Made by a program: the position numbers and the translations under genes. The notes under the pieces are model-generated. The model was not told where the DNA came from. It ran no database searches and was given only the letters and a program-made list of their open reading frames with translations. A stretch of DNA of 53,093 nt from Nemertoderma westbladi. Lineage: Eukaryota; Xenacoelomorpha; Nemertodermatida; Nemertodermatidae. The stretch lies in assembly GCA_032718475.1 (NCBI GenBank), contig JAUCBJ010005942.1, positions 1 through 53,093 of the forward strand, read 5' to 3'. Below, one piece after another: positions 45,301 through 52,530 of this stretch (position 1 is the first letter of the stretch; the number at the start of each line of letters is the position of its first letter).

Positions 45301-48300
45301 ACAAATATTATGCAAAAAGTAGTCGTCAGCTCTGCATGTAGATAATCATAAAATGATAGCTGTGCTTTAGAGTTTATCATATTCATAATATGAATGAATA
45401 TGATACAAACTATGATAAAATTGTCTTGCATTCCATTGTATTTGCTTAATTTTAAATTAGTTTGAATTTAAAAGAAAATTTATTTTAATGTTTTATGGAA
45501 AATTTACAGTAATTGTAAATTTTGTCAACAATTCGTTGAAATTGAAATCCAGTCAAAAAATTGAAATCCGGCCGGGGCCGGAACCGGATTTTTTTCTCAA
45601 AATCCGGCCGGAATTCCGGTCCGGCCGGATATCCGACACACCCCTATTCCGCACTATAATCTAGAAAATGGCCTACTTTGAAATATACAATTACCTAATT
45701 ACGTCAAACTCAAAGTATTTTCGGCCTGAAATTTTATCTTGTTTTCGAATAAAATTACCGCCGTTATAAGTTTTTTATGTTTCGGCAACATGGGGTACAT
45801 TGGGGCCAATTGAAGTACACCATACTTTATGTTATAACTTTTGTTATAACAGGCATTAAAAATACCACGAAAAACCGGTTACCGGTTACAGTACACGGTA
45901 CAGTACACGGTACAGTACACGGTACAGTACACGGTGCGGTTACGGTACGGTATGGTTACGGTACGGTTACAGTACACGGTACAGTACACGGTACAGTACA
46001 CGGTGCGGTTACGGTACGGTATGGTTACGGTACGGTTACAGTACACGGTACAGTACACGGTGCGGTACGGTTACGGTACGGTATGGTTACGGTACGGTTA
46101 CAGTACACGGTTACAGTACACGGTACGGTACGGTTACGGTACGGTTACAGTACACGGTACAGTACACGGTGCGGTACGGTTACGGTACGGTATGGTTACG
46201 GTACGGTTACAGTACACGGTACGGTACGGTTACGGTACGGTATGGTTACGGTACGGTTACGGTACACGGTACAGTACACGGTTACGGTACACGGTACAGT
46301 ACACGGTTAAGGTACAGTTACAGTAACGGTACGGGTCGGTTACGGTACACGGTACAGTACACGGTTACGGTACAGTTACAGTAACGGTACGGGACGGTTA
46401 CGGTACACGGTACAGTACACGGTTACGGTACACGGTACAGTACACGGTACGGTATGGTTACGGTACGGTTACAGTACAGTACATGGTACGGTACGGTTAC
46501 GGTAGACGGTACAGTACACGGTTACGGCACGTTTACGGTACAGTACACGGTACGGTACGGTTACGGTACACGGTACGGTACAGGACACGGTACGGTACAG
46601 TAACGGTACGGGACGGTTACGGTACACGGTACAGTACACGGTTACGGTACACGGTACAGTACACGGTACGGTATGGTTACGGTACGGTTACAGTACAGTA
46701 CATGGTACGGTACGGTTACGGTAGACGGTACAGTACACGGTTACGGCACGGTTACGGTACAGTACACGGTACGGTACGGTTACGGTACACGGTACGGTAC
46801 AGGACACGGTACGGTACAGTTACAGTAACGGTACGGGACGGTTACGGTACACGGTACAGTACACGGTTACGGTACACGGTACAGTACACGGTACGGTATG
46901 GTTACGGTACGGTTACAGTACAGTACATGGTACGGTACGGTTACGGTAGACGGTACAGTACACGGTTACGGCACGGTTACGGTACAGTACACGGTACGGT
47001 ACGGTTACGGTACACGGTACGGTACAGGACACGGTACGGTACAGTACACGGTACGGTACAGTACACGGTACGGTACGGTTACGGTACACGGTACAGTACA
47101 CGGTTCTTTACGGTTACGGTACACGGTACAGTACACGGTTACGGTACGGGTACAGTACACGGTACGGTACGGTTATGGTACACGGTACAGTACACGGTAC
47201 TTTACGGTTACGGTACACGGTACAGTACACGGTTCTTTACGGTTACGGTACACGGTACAGTACACGGTTACGGTACGGGTACAGTACACGGTAGGTACGG
47301 TACGGTTAAGGTACACGGTACAGTACACGGTTACGGTACGGTTACAGTAACGGTACGGGACGGTTACGGTACACGGTACAGTACACGGTTACGGTACACG
47401 GTACAGTACACGGTACGGTATGGTTACGGTACGGTTACAGTACAGTACATGGTACGGTACGGTTACGGTAGACGGTACAGTACACGGTTACGGCACGGTT
47501 ACGGTACAGTACACGGTACGGTACGGTTACGGTACACGGTACGGTACAGGACACGGTACGGTACAGTACACGGTACGGTACAGTACACGGTACGGTACGG
47601 TTACGGTACACGGTACAGTACACGGTTCTTTACGGTTACGGTACACGGTACAGTACACGGTTACGGTACGGGTACAGTACACGGTACGGTACGGTTATGG
47701 TACACGGTACAGTACACGGTATTTTACGTTTACGGTACACGGTACGGTACACGGTACGGTACGGTTACGGTACACGGTACGGTACGGTTACGGTACACGG
47801 TACGGTACGGTTACAGTACACGGTACAGTACACGGTTACGGTACGGTTACAGTACACGGTACGGTACAGGACACGGCACGGTACGGTCACGGTACAGTAC
47901 GGTTACGGTACACGGTTACAGGTACGGGGTACAGTACACGGTACGGTACGGTTACGGTACACGGTACAGTACACGGTACGGTACGGTTACAGTACACGGA
48001 AAGGTACAGGACACGGCACGGTACGGTCACGGTACACGGTACAGTACACGGTACGGTACACGGTACGGTACGGTTACGGTACACGGTACAGTACACGGTA
48101 CGGTACGGTCACGGTACACGGTACAGTACACGGTACGGTACACGGTACGGTACGGTTACGGTACACGGTACAGTACACGGTACGGTACGGTTACGGTACA
48201 CGGTTACGGTACACGGTACAGTACACGGTACGGTACGGTACGGTTACGGTACACGGTTACAGGTACGGGGTACAGTACACGGTACGGTACGGTACGGTAC

Positions 48301-51300
48301 GGTTACAGTACACGGAAAGGTACAGGACACGGCACGGTACGGTTACGTGTAAATACTGACGAACTATATGGTTTCCTTCACACACTACCTGTTTACAAAC
48401 ACACTGTAAATACTGACGAATTATATGGTTTTTTACCATGGATACTTTTAGATGCGACGACCCTGATATAGAAGACTACGGTAACAAATGGTCCCTCGGT
48501 GCAATGTTACGATATCTCAAACAGGAACGCAATATTGATACAACTGTACTTATGATACGGATTGAGGATTTAATTATAAAGACAATTATTGCCGGCGAGG
48601 TAATTAGTATTACATTATTATTTATATTATAGTGGTAAATAATACTAACCACGAAAAATGTTGAAACAAAGCCGATGAAATGTAATCGTATGTAAATGAA
48701 TCGTATATAATCGTATCGTTTTTGGAATCTTTATCGATTTTTGTTGTATCTTTCCTGCGATTTTCCATTTTTCCATCATAAGAAGAATAAGTTTTTCTAA
48801 GAATAGTCGCTGGCTTATAGGAATACTCGCATAACCCAAATAGTCGCTGGCTATAGGAATACTCGCATAACCCAAATAGTCGCTGGCTATAGGAATACTC
48901 GCATAACCCAAATAGTCGCTGGCTATAGGAATACTCGCATAACCCAAATAGTCGCTGGCTATAGGAATACTCGCATAACCCAAATAGTCGCTGGCTATAG
49001 GAATACTCGCATAACCCAAATAGTCGCTGGCTATAGGAATACTCGCATAACCCAAATAGTCGCTGGCTATAGGAATACTCGCATAACCCAAATAGTCGCT
49101 GGCTATAGGAATACTCGCATAACCCAAATAGTCGCTGGCTATAGGAATACTCGCATAACCCAAATAGTCGCTGGCTATAGGAATACTCGCATAACCCAAA
49201 TAGTCGCTGGCTATAGGAATACTCGCATAACCCAAATAGTCGCTGGCTATAGGAATACTCGCATAACCCAAATAGTCGCTGGCTATAGGAATACTCGCAT
49301 AACCCAAATAGTCGCTGGCTATAGGAATACTCGCATAACCCAAATAGTCGCTGGCTATAGGAATACTCGCATAACCCAAATAGTCGCTGGCTATAGGAAT
49401 ACTCGCATAACCCAAATAGTCGCTGGCTATAGGAATACTCGCATAACCCGTAACGAATTTATATTTGGAGGAATATAATATTATTTAACTTATTCCAGAA
49501 CACTAATTGTTAATAAGATGGGCTAAGCAATCTCTAGATGTTAGAAATACAGACGTAGTAACAGCTGTTGTTCTCAGTATACATTGATTATGATTTTATT
49601 TAGCCATTCACCATGCCAAGGAATATAATGTCATAATTCATTGCCTTGGACCCCCCACCCCCCCCCCCCCGCCCCCCCCCCCCCCAAAGTTTGTCTACAA
49701 ATCGTAATGAGATTGCATTGAAATTTGATATTATAGGTAATATCACCTCCCTCCTCCCTGGGTGAGTCCATGACCTACTATATATATCTGACGTCTGTGT
49801 TATAGCCTGATTCACCAACGTAAATTTTCCCCCATGTGCAAGGAATCGCGTATACTAAACTGTGGGACTATATATATGCCGTCAACACAAACCCAAAACA
49901 CAACCCAGGGGAGTAGTAGGCCTATACGAGATTCCTTGCACATGCGGGAAAATTTACATCGGTGAATCAGGCTATATCACAGACGTCAGATTGAGGGCAC
50001 ATGAGGGGGAAATTAGGAAAAAAGGGAATGGCCACTGGATTAGCGGGACACCACGTACTGTAGAAACAGGACATACACCACAAGTAGAAAAGGTTAAGGT
50101 CATAGGGAGAGAGGCTAATCCGTTCAGGAGAAAAATATTAGAAAGTTTATACATCAAAAAATTGGGGGAAAGGGCAATAAATTCTAGATTATCTTTACAA
50201 GTCCGGGGGGGGGGGGGGCTAGTTGTAAGTTACTAAATGAATTATACTAGGTCGGTGGAGGTCGTATTTGATTGGTTCAATTTACTGTGTACCGGTACTA
50301 CAGTCTGTACAGTATTCATTCTGTATTATGTGCATTTCATTATATTGTTAGACCCTTTAGCCAGTTTTACTATAAATTCTATTTACATTATTTCACTGAA
50401 GATGTTCCACTATGTGGATCGAAATATATTCGGTAGCGCTTATAAATTATTATATATAATTAATTAACTATGAAAATCTCTACAAAACTACTACATAAAT
50501 TACAAACGTTAAAATTTGCCATAACTTCTCACTGGTGGGTGAATATTGTAATGTTTGGCGAAAAAGGTTTCCACTTTTACGGTCTCCATCTATCAATTGG
50601 AAGAATATTATAAAAGTTGAGAAAAGCCACCAAAACAACAACCAATGATTCGTAGGAAGTACTGTATTTATTAGCAGAACTGCTGATAAATACTTCCAAA
50701 ATTAATTGTTTTATTGCCAGTGCCTTTACACCGTGTTCTGATCTTCGTGTATTTATTGTCTCTCACTCACTCACTGTGTGTATAAATCCGTGTGTGTCAA
50801 TAAATCTGTGTGTCATCACAGTTTGTCTCTCTGCAAATCCGGAAGGCTATACGCAGAATCATCCGGGTTTCGAACTATGTACCTGATCCTGTCTTAGTGA
50901 AACTGGTTAATTCTCTTGATCCCGATACAATGATACATTTACAAATGGCTACAACTTTATATAATGCGTTTAACTGCAACAATAAGAAATTACTATACTT
51001 ATTTAACTTTCTATTGGGCAATCACGTATCTGGGCAATGTAACATTAATATTTTCGAACAATATTCCGCAGCGGCCTGGCTGCACAACCTGCCAAACTTA
51101 GTCAACCTATCCGTATCTAGGTACAAAATGAAAATTTTTAAAAAGAAGGTACATGAAGTGTCGACTAATGAAATGTCAGTAAAAAACTCGTATAGATTAT
51201 TTTTCTCACAAAGCGTACTAAACGCAATGGTAGGTACCCACCAGGCACGCCACGCGGTGCTGCTGAATTTCTTTGGAATTGATGCCGCTGCCTAGTGGCT

Positions 51301-52130
51301 GTTCAGTGTTCATACTGGTTCATGGACCTATATCGCTGATGTGCTGATTTTTCTTCATCTTTTGGCTGAATCTGAGTTTATTGTGCACTGTAGCCATAGT
51401 TAATCATGTTCTATATAACTATTTTTTATAGATAAACCTATTTTAGTATTAACTATTTACTTACTTTAATAAAAATACGAGGCGCCTGTCTCTTTGGTGC
51501 TAGATCGCTTATTTTAATTATGCCTTTTCTTGGCAATTTTAATGATATTGAACGATGATGCGGTATCATAGGCTGCAAGCTGAGCCTGCTCTGACTAAAA
51601 TACTATTGTTTATGAATTTTACCTGTAAATTTTATTGCAAGGATAATATGGCTCGCTACACCATTTTATTTAATTAACTACTATATATTCGACTAGCCCT
51701 ATAATGTTTATATTAATTATGAGTGTGACATATATTATATCTGGTCTTGACAATGTGTACTATGTAGAATTAAATATCTTATTGATTCGTACTTAGATAC
51801 AGCTGAGTATCTAATTTTATTGCGTAATATTATTTAACAATCTTAACAAATATAGCCGCTGGGGGCGTTAGCCCAGCTGATAAATAAATAAAAAAAAATA
51901 AAAAATAAAAGGAACAAAATATAGATTAGCAGAGTGTTTATATAATCCATTATTATTGCACGGTACCATACAACACCGGTTGTTTATATGCAGGGTACCA
52001 TAGCAACAGCCACTAAAATGTTTCAACCGTATCGAGGTAATTGTTTCGAGTTGTTTGGATTCGATATTCTTGTTGACGAAAATCTAAAGGCGTGGCTATT
52101 AGAAGTTAATTTAAGCCCGAGTCTCAACTG
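27295..52130 (+). CDS. TTLL5: Tubulin polyglutamylase, TTLL5-like; 8 exons, 3' part outside window
   Basis: Coding exons: 27295-27389, 32034-32143, 37966-38155, 41544-41674, 42300-42452, 43695-43881, 48452-48599, 51994-52130. All introns are GT-AG, and codon phases join without a break into 383 residues plus two bases. The product resembles vertebrate TTLL5 throughout: an acidic start, [38 protein letters not shown], then the ATP-grasp signatures [10 protein letters not shown] (K188), [29 protein letters not shown] and [11 protein letters not shown], where E375 and N377 match the metal-binding pair. TTLL5 adds glutamate side chains to tubulin, mainly in cilia and sperm axonemes. The long C-terminal region known from vertebrates would lie beyond the right edge. 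The introns total about 23.7 kb and are filled with repeats and transposons. TTLL4 or TTLL7 are less likely given the closer N-terminal match to TTLL5. Confidence 0.9.
28022..29560 (-). pseudogene. 5'-truncated LINE, contiguous RT to 3' tail, in TTLL5 intron 1
   Basis: The minus strand gives the longest uninverted copy of this LINE family in the window. From the right: [71 protein letters not shown] with the FADD catalytic box, then the C-terminal region ([32 protein letters not shown]) and a CTACTACTA tail (reading TAG on the coding strand). At least two frameshifts break it, near 29375 and between the RT and the C-terminal part (about 28620-28690). It lacks the endonuclease region. A GGATAAAT microsatellite abuts the truncated 5' edge (29563-29590). 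Confidence 0.9.
29561..30567. other. TTLL5 intron 1, nothing recognised
   Basis: No element or coding frame seen between the LINE and the foldback element. Confidence 0.5.
30568..31656. mobile_element. Foldback element with TTAGTGCCCGCGAGAC subrepeats
   Basis: The left arm (30576-30870) is built of tandem TTAGTGCCCGCGAG words arranged in a ~51-bp higher unit that includes GGGAACCATGTCTGCAAGTG. The right arm (31453-31649) is built of the reverse complement, CTCGCGGGCACTAATGT. The AT-rich middle is about 580 bp with no gene. TTTTATA occurs directly at both edges (30561-30567 and 31657-31663) and may be the target duplication. This architecture matches FB-type foldback elements. Confidence 0.82.
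32034..32143 (+). CDS. TTLL5: TTLL5-like exon 2
   Basis: Acceptor TTTAG before GGACGAAG; donor GTGAGT at 32144. Residues 32-68: [16 protein letters not shown] then [24 protein letters not shown] and the VLF-AD pattern match TTLL5 residues just before the catalytic region. Ends in phase 1. Confidence 0.88.
32388..32470 (+). mobile_element. hAT-type MITE left-end fragment
   Basis: CAGGGCCGTATTAACGGCGG and the GGGGCCCC blocks after it resemble the left end of the hAT MITE at 16609. No right end (TACGGCACTG) was found downstream, so only a fragment is supported. Confidence 0.45.
32471..33290. other. TTLL5 intron 2, left part
   Basis: No gene; a G14 tract at 32606-32619. Confidence 0.5.
33295..33358. 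repeat. (AT)n microsatellite
   Basis: Alternating TA/AT runs with short interruptions, ending in ACACACAC. Confidence 0.85.
33716..34503. repeat. 63-bp satellite, left block (about 12 copies)
   Basis: Unit GTTTACTGTGGAAGATCACC, CATGGTGGTGAACAGGCATT, CCTTTAGGAAACAGAGTGGA, AGG. The unit is 21 codons without a stop, so frames stay open; I do not consider them genes. Two unit types alternate (GGAAGATCACCC and GGAAGCTTACCC). Confidence 0.93.
34504..35041 (-). mobile_element. 5'-truncated LINE inserted in the 63-bp satellite
   Basis: On the minus strand, an RT C-terminal segment reads [20 protein letters not shown] then VKSHLR, a pattern typical of CR1/Jockey-like LINE ends. It is followed by a 3' tail of AATAAATCTATCTATC type. 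TTACTG stands at both edges (34498-34503 and 35042-35047) as a probable target duplication. It is clearly a different family from the LINE at 18850-23643. Confidence 0.72.
35042..36095. repeat. 63-bp satellite, right block (about 17 copies)
   Basis: Continues the array interrupted by the LINE at 34504, with the same unit. Some units carry a 5-base insertion (AACCGAACAGG) that repeats at several places, so that variant was itself amplified. Confidence 0.93.
36449..37054. mobile_element. MITE of the GTGGGG family, copy 3
   Basis: Left end GTGGGGCGAGACACGTAGTC, then GGCGAGCCTTTGCATACGGT and CATATAGGGCAAATGGGGCA. The right end is the inverted inner block followed by GTGCTGCGCGAAGTCCCCAC. The inner inverted repeats are ~55 bp. 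The interior differs from copies 1 and 2 and starts with GTCCGTCTGTCTGTCTG. Confidence 0.85.
37055..37688. other. TTLL5 intron 2, right part
   Basis: No gene; a G16 tract at 37421-37436. Confidence 0.5.
37689..37881 (+). CDS. Possible alternative first exon of the TTLL5-like gene
   Basis: ATG at 37689 opens a 64-codon frame ([15 protein letters not shown]...PVVTLDEIR) that ends at a good donor, AGAG/GTGAGA at 37882. It leaves one base, exactly the phase that exon 3 (37966) requires, with an 84-base intron between. It is more GC-rich than its surroundings. No acceptor with the phase needed to follow exon 2 and a convincing pyrimidine tract was found, so a start exon fits better than a cassette exon. 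I do not recognise the peptide; vertebrate TTLL5 has nothing here. It could be chance. Confidence 0.35.
37966..38155 (+). CDS. TTLL5: TTLL5-like exon 3
   Basis: Acceptor TTACAG; donor GTCGGT at 38156, chosen because it alone preserves the frame into exon 4 (HFP-R-SYEI). Residues 69-131: [60 protein letters not shown]. This is the most diagnostic TTLL5-like stretch of the N-terminus. Confidence 0.93.
38210..38578 (+). repeat. tRNA-derived SINE candidate in intron 3
   Basis: A B-box-like GGTTCAAACCC lies at about 38290 with an A-box-like TGGATACAGCG about 45 bases upstream. Next comes GTGCCCCTAAGCAAGACACT, close to a block shared by several animal SINE families, and the copy ends in a TTACTTTACTTTTT tail. 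It is not a tRNA gene: the acceptor stem does not pair and there is no clear anticodon arm. Confidence 0.5.
38626..41352. repeat. 18-bp satellite, about 150 copies
   Basis: Unit TCATATGCTTGTTGTGTC or TCATACGCTTGTTGTGTC. It is interspersed with a 36-bp variant (CACACGCTTGTTGTCTC, ACCAACGCTTATTGTGTC) that recurs at irregular spacing and marks higher-order blocks. The 18-base period has no stop in five of six frames, which produces apparent proteins of about 900 residues that are not real. Confidence 0.96.
41544..41674 (+). CDS. TTLL5: TTLL5-like exon 4
   Basis: Acceptor TTTACAG; donor GTAAGT at 41675. Residues 132-175: [19 protein letters not shown], then a region ending [20 protein letters not shown] and RMQH are conserved TTLL5 signatures. 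Ends in phase 1. Confidence 0.92.
41790..42280. repeat. 31-bp tandem array (about 15 copies) abutting exon 5
   Basis: Unit TAATGTAGTCTATGATCAAC, CAATCAGTAAC; nearly identical copies. The array ends only about 20 bases before the exon 5 acceptor, so it must include or abut the branch point. Each unit contains GTAACTAAT, which resembles a branch-point sequence. Confidence 0.95.
42300..42452 (+). CDS. TTLL5: TTLL5-like exon 5 (ATP-grasp start)
   Basis: Acceptor CTCATTAG; donor GTAAGT at 42453. Residues 176-226: [20 protein letters not shown] then [29 protein letters not shown]188 in [10 protein letters not shown] is the expected ATP-binding lysine. A second copy of the exon end and donor lies 64 bases downstream. 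Confidence 0.94.
42439..42540 (+). repeat. Duplicated exon 5 donor junction (two copies, 64-bp period)
   Basis: TATACCCAAC-CCTTATTGGT, CGACG/GTAAGTTAACCAATCA occurs at the true junction (GT at 42453) and again with GT at 42517. Use of the second donor would add 64 bases; that insert is open but shifts the frame, giving a stop two codons into exon 6. Confidence 0.88.
42890..43437 (+). pseudogene. LINE C-terminal relic in intron 5
   Basis: Two frames joined at about 43080. First: [32 protein letters not shown], then a stop. Second: [40 protein letters not shown], and a Cys/His cluster CVCRFC...[10 protein letters not shown]. The pattern 'short RT tail, arginine-proline strand, HGFH-KLC, CCHC cluster' is that of LINE C-termini. 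No catalytic RT and no 3' tail are visible. Not part of TTLL5. Recognition is by pattern only. Confidence 0.55.
43695..43881 (+). CDS. TTLL5: TTLL5-like exon 6
   Basis: Acceptor TATTTAG; donor GTTGGT at 43882 (weak), fixed by phase. Residues 227-288: [63 protein letters not shown] is a hallmark of the TTLL catalytic domain. Confidence 0.94.
44248..44460 (+). pseudogene. hAT transposase C-terminal dimerisation domain, relic
   Basis: It reads WLAANKE, stop, [28 protein letters not shown], then after a frame change [29 protein letters not shown]. This is the hAT C-terminal dimerisation pattern (FP-L, PASS--SER-F, G-V---KRSRL-P, LFL-NL). The frame change is explained by an 8-base tandem duplication (GAGGCTGC/GAGGCTGG, about 44349-44364). 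Confidence 0.85.
44579..45083. mobile_element. MITE of the GTGGGG family, copy 2, nested in the hAT element
   Basis: Same ends and interior as copy 1 (GTGGGGCGAGCCACGAAGTT ... GTGCTGCGCGAAGTCCCCAC), with a longer GTC/GTT microsatellite (44654-44711). A stretch of about 20 bases near the right side differs (GGGCCAACGTGACTATTTGC). Confidence 0.9.
45885..48345. repeat. GGTACGGTTAC / GGTACAGTACAC satellite, about 2.45 kb
   Basis: A patchwork of 11-12-base words (GGTACAGTACAC, GGTACGGTTAC, GGTACGGTAC). A higher-order segment starting near 46898 recurs at 47420 (522-base period), and a GGTAGACGGTACAGTAC block recurs about every 220 bases on the left side. The long open frames here (up to about 660 codons) are artefacts of the repeat. 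Confidence 0.95.
48348..48451 (+). repeat. Duplicated branch-point/acceptor region of exon 7
   Basis: GTAAATACTGACGAAC-TATATGGTTT occurs at 48349 and again at 48406 (57-base period); the second is followed by the T-rich stretch and the used AG at 48450-48451. CTGAC, a good branch-point match, lies about 35 bases before the AG. Confidence 0.75.
48452..48599 (+). CDS. TTLL5: TTLL5-like exon 7
   Basis: Acceptor CTTTTAG; donor GTAATT at 48600. Residues 289-338: [49 protein letters not shown]. Very close to the matching vertebrate TTLL5 segment. Ends in phase 0. Confidence 0.94.
48804..49449. repeat. 36-bp tandem array, about 18 nearly perfect copies
   Basis: Unit TAGTCGCTGGCTATAGGAAT, ACTCGCATAACCCAAA. 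Apart from one extra T in the first copy, the copies look identical. It is not a CRISPR, since there are no spacers. The minus strand stays open (12-residue repeat [12 protein letters not shown]) only because 36 is divisible by 3. Confidence 0.97.
49651..49685. repeat. Poly-C tract
   Basis: Runs of 6, 13 and 14 C separated by single A and G. Confidence 0.85.
49787..49854 (-). repeat. Inverted partial copy of the Penelope-like fragment
   Basis: The 68 bases are the reverse complement, with about six mismatches, of 49923-49990, the GIY-YIG coding start. They form a palindrome with a 68-base loop. Confidence 0.85.
49895..50204 (+). pseudogene. Penelope-like element GIY-YIG endonuclease fragment
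   Basis: The frame reads [63 protein letters not shown]. The pattern (Y-IPC-CGK-YIGE-G, R---H, E----R---E-L-IK) is the C-terminal GIY-YIG nuclease of Penelope-like retroelements, which nicks the target during integration. No ATG start and no reverse transcriptase are attached, so only the 3' end was inserted. A G14 tract (50205-50218) follows. It lies in TTLL5 intron 7. Confidence 0.82.
50816..51908 (+). pseudogene. Probable 5'-truncated LINE tail in intron 7
   Basis: An open frame to 51295 reads [65 protein letters not shown], resembling the post-RT end of LINE proteins (a WNNLP---F--KLK-type ending). It has no ATG at its start. About 600 bases of untranslated sequence follow, ending GCTGGGGGCGTTAGCCCAGC and an AATAAATAAA-rich tail (51880-51908). 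The tail supports LINE origin; the family is not recognised. Confidence 0.5.
51994..52130 (+). CDS. TTLL5: TTLL5-like exon 8 (metal-binding Glu/Asn)
   Basis: Acceptor ATGCAG; donor GTGAGT at 52131. Residues 339-383: [46 protein letters not shown]375 and N377 are the expected metal-binding pair. The exon end and donor are repeated three more times downstream. Confidence 0.94.
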
Positions 52131-52260
52131 GTGAGTTCATTGGTTATTTAAGCCGAGTCTCAACTGGTGAGTTCATTGGTTATTTAAGCCGAGTCTCAAC
52201 TGGTGAGTTCATTGGTTATTTAAGCCGAGTCTCAACTGGTGAGTTCATTGGTTATTTAAG
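52111..52260 (+). repeat. Exon 8 donor junction repeated four times (36-bp period)
   Basis: GAGTCTCAACTG/GTGAGTTC recurs with GT at 52131, 52167, 52203 and 52239. The downstream copies read AAGCCGAG where the exon has AAGCCCGAG. Use of any later donor would put TGA in frame right after Asn383-Trp, so only the first gives a full protein. Confidence 0.93.
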
Positions 52261-52339
52261 CCTTACTCAGGAAACATACTCTATAGGAATAGGAGGCAGG
52301 CAGGCAAGGGAAGATCTTCAGCTGGCAATTTCTATCCCT

Positions 52340-52530
52340 GTGGGGCGAGCCACATAAGTCCAGGCGAGCCTTAGCGTAGGGGTATAATTAGTATACCCGT
52401 CCGTCTGTACACACACATGTAGTCTATAAAATATCACACAGACAGACTTCTATAGTTCATATGTCGACCGTAGAGTGCGAATGAATGGCGAGGCCCATAT
52501 GGACTTAGTGTGCGCGCGAAGTCCCCACGT
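52340..52530. mobile_element. MITE of the GTGGGG family, copy 4 (short)
   Basis: Left GTGGGGCGAGCCACATAAGT, then GGCGAGCCTTAGCG; right GTGTGCGCGCGAAGTCCCCAC. The interior has CCGTCCGTCTGT, as in copy 3. The inner inverted repeats are eroded. Confidence 0.75.

Larger units (their letters stand above)
43932..45646 (+). mobile_element. Decayed hAT transposon in intron 6
   Basis: Terminal inverted repeats TAGGGATGTGCCGGAT and, at the right end, its near reverse complement ending CACCCCTA. Flanks TTCCGCAA (43924-43931) and TTCCGCAC (45647-45654) are an 8-bp target duplication with one change. Subterminal CCGGCC blocks lie at both ends (43960-44030 and 45565-45630). A relic of the transposase C-terminus (44248-44460) identifies it as hAT. 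A MITE is nested inside (44579-45083). Confidence 0.85.

Noticed and set aside
46483-48471. Frame of 662 residues
   Set aside because: Translation of the GGTAC satellite; its last part overlaps real TTLL5 exon 7 in a different frame.
48804-49449. Possible CRISPR array or repeat protein (36-base period)
   Set aside because: The copies are directly adjacent with no spacers, in an animal intron; the 12-residue repeat frame is incidental.
52340-52530. Helitron end
   Set aside because: The GTGGGG family has hairpin tips, but it also has inner inverted repeats and lacks a CTRR 3' end, so Helitron is not supported.
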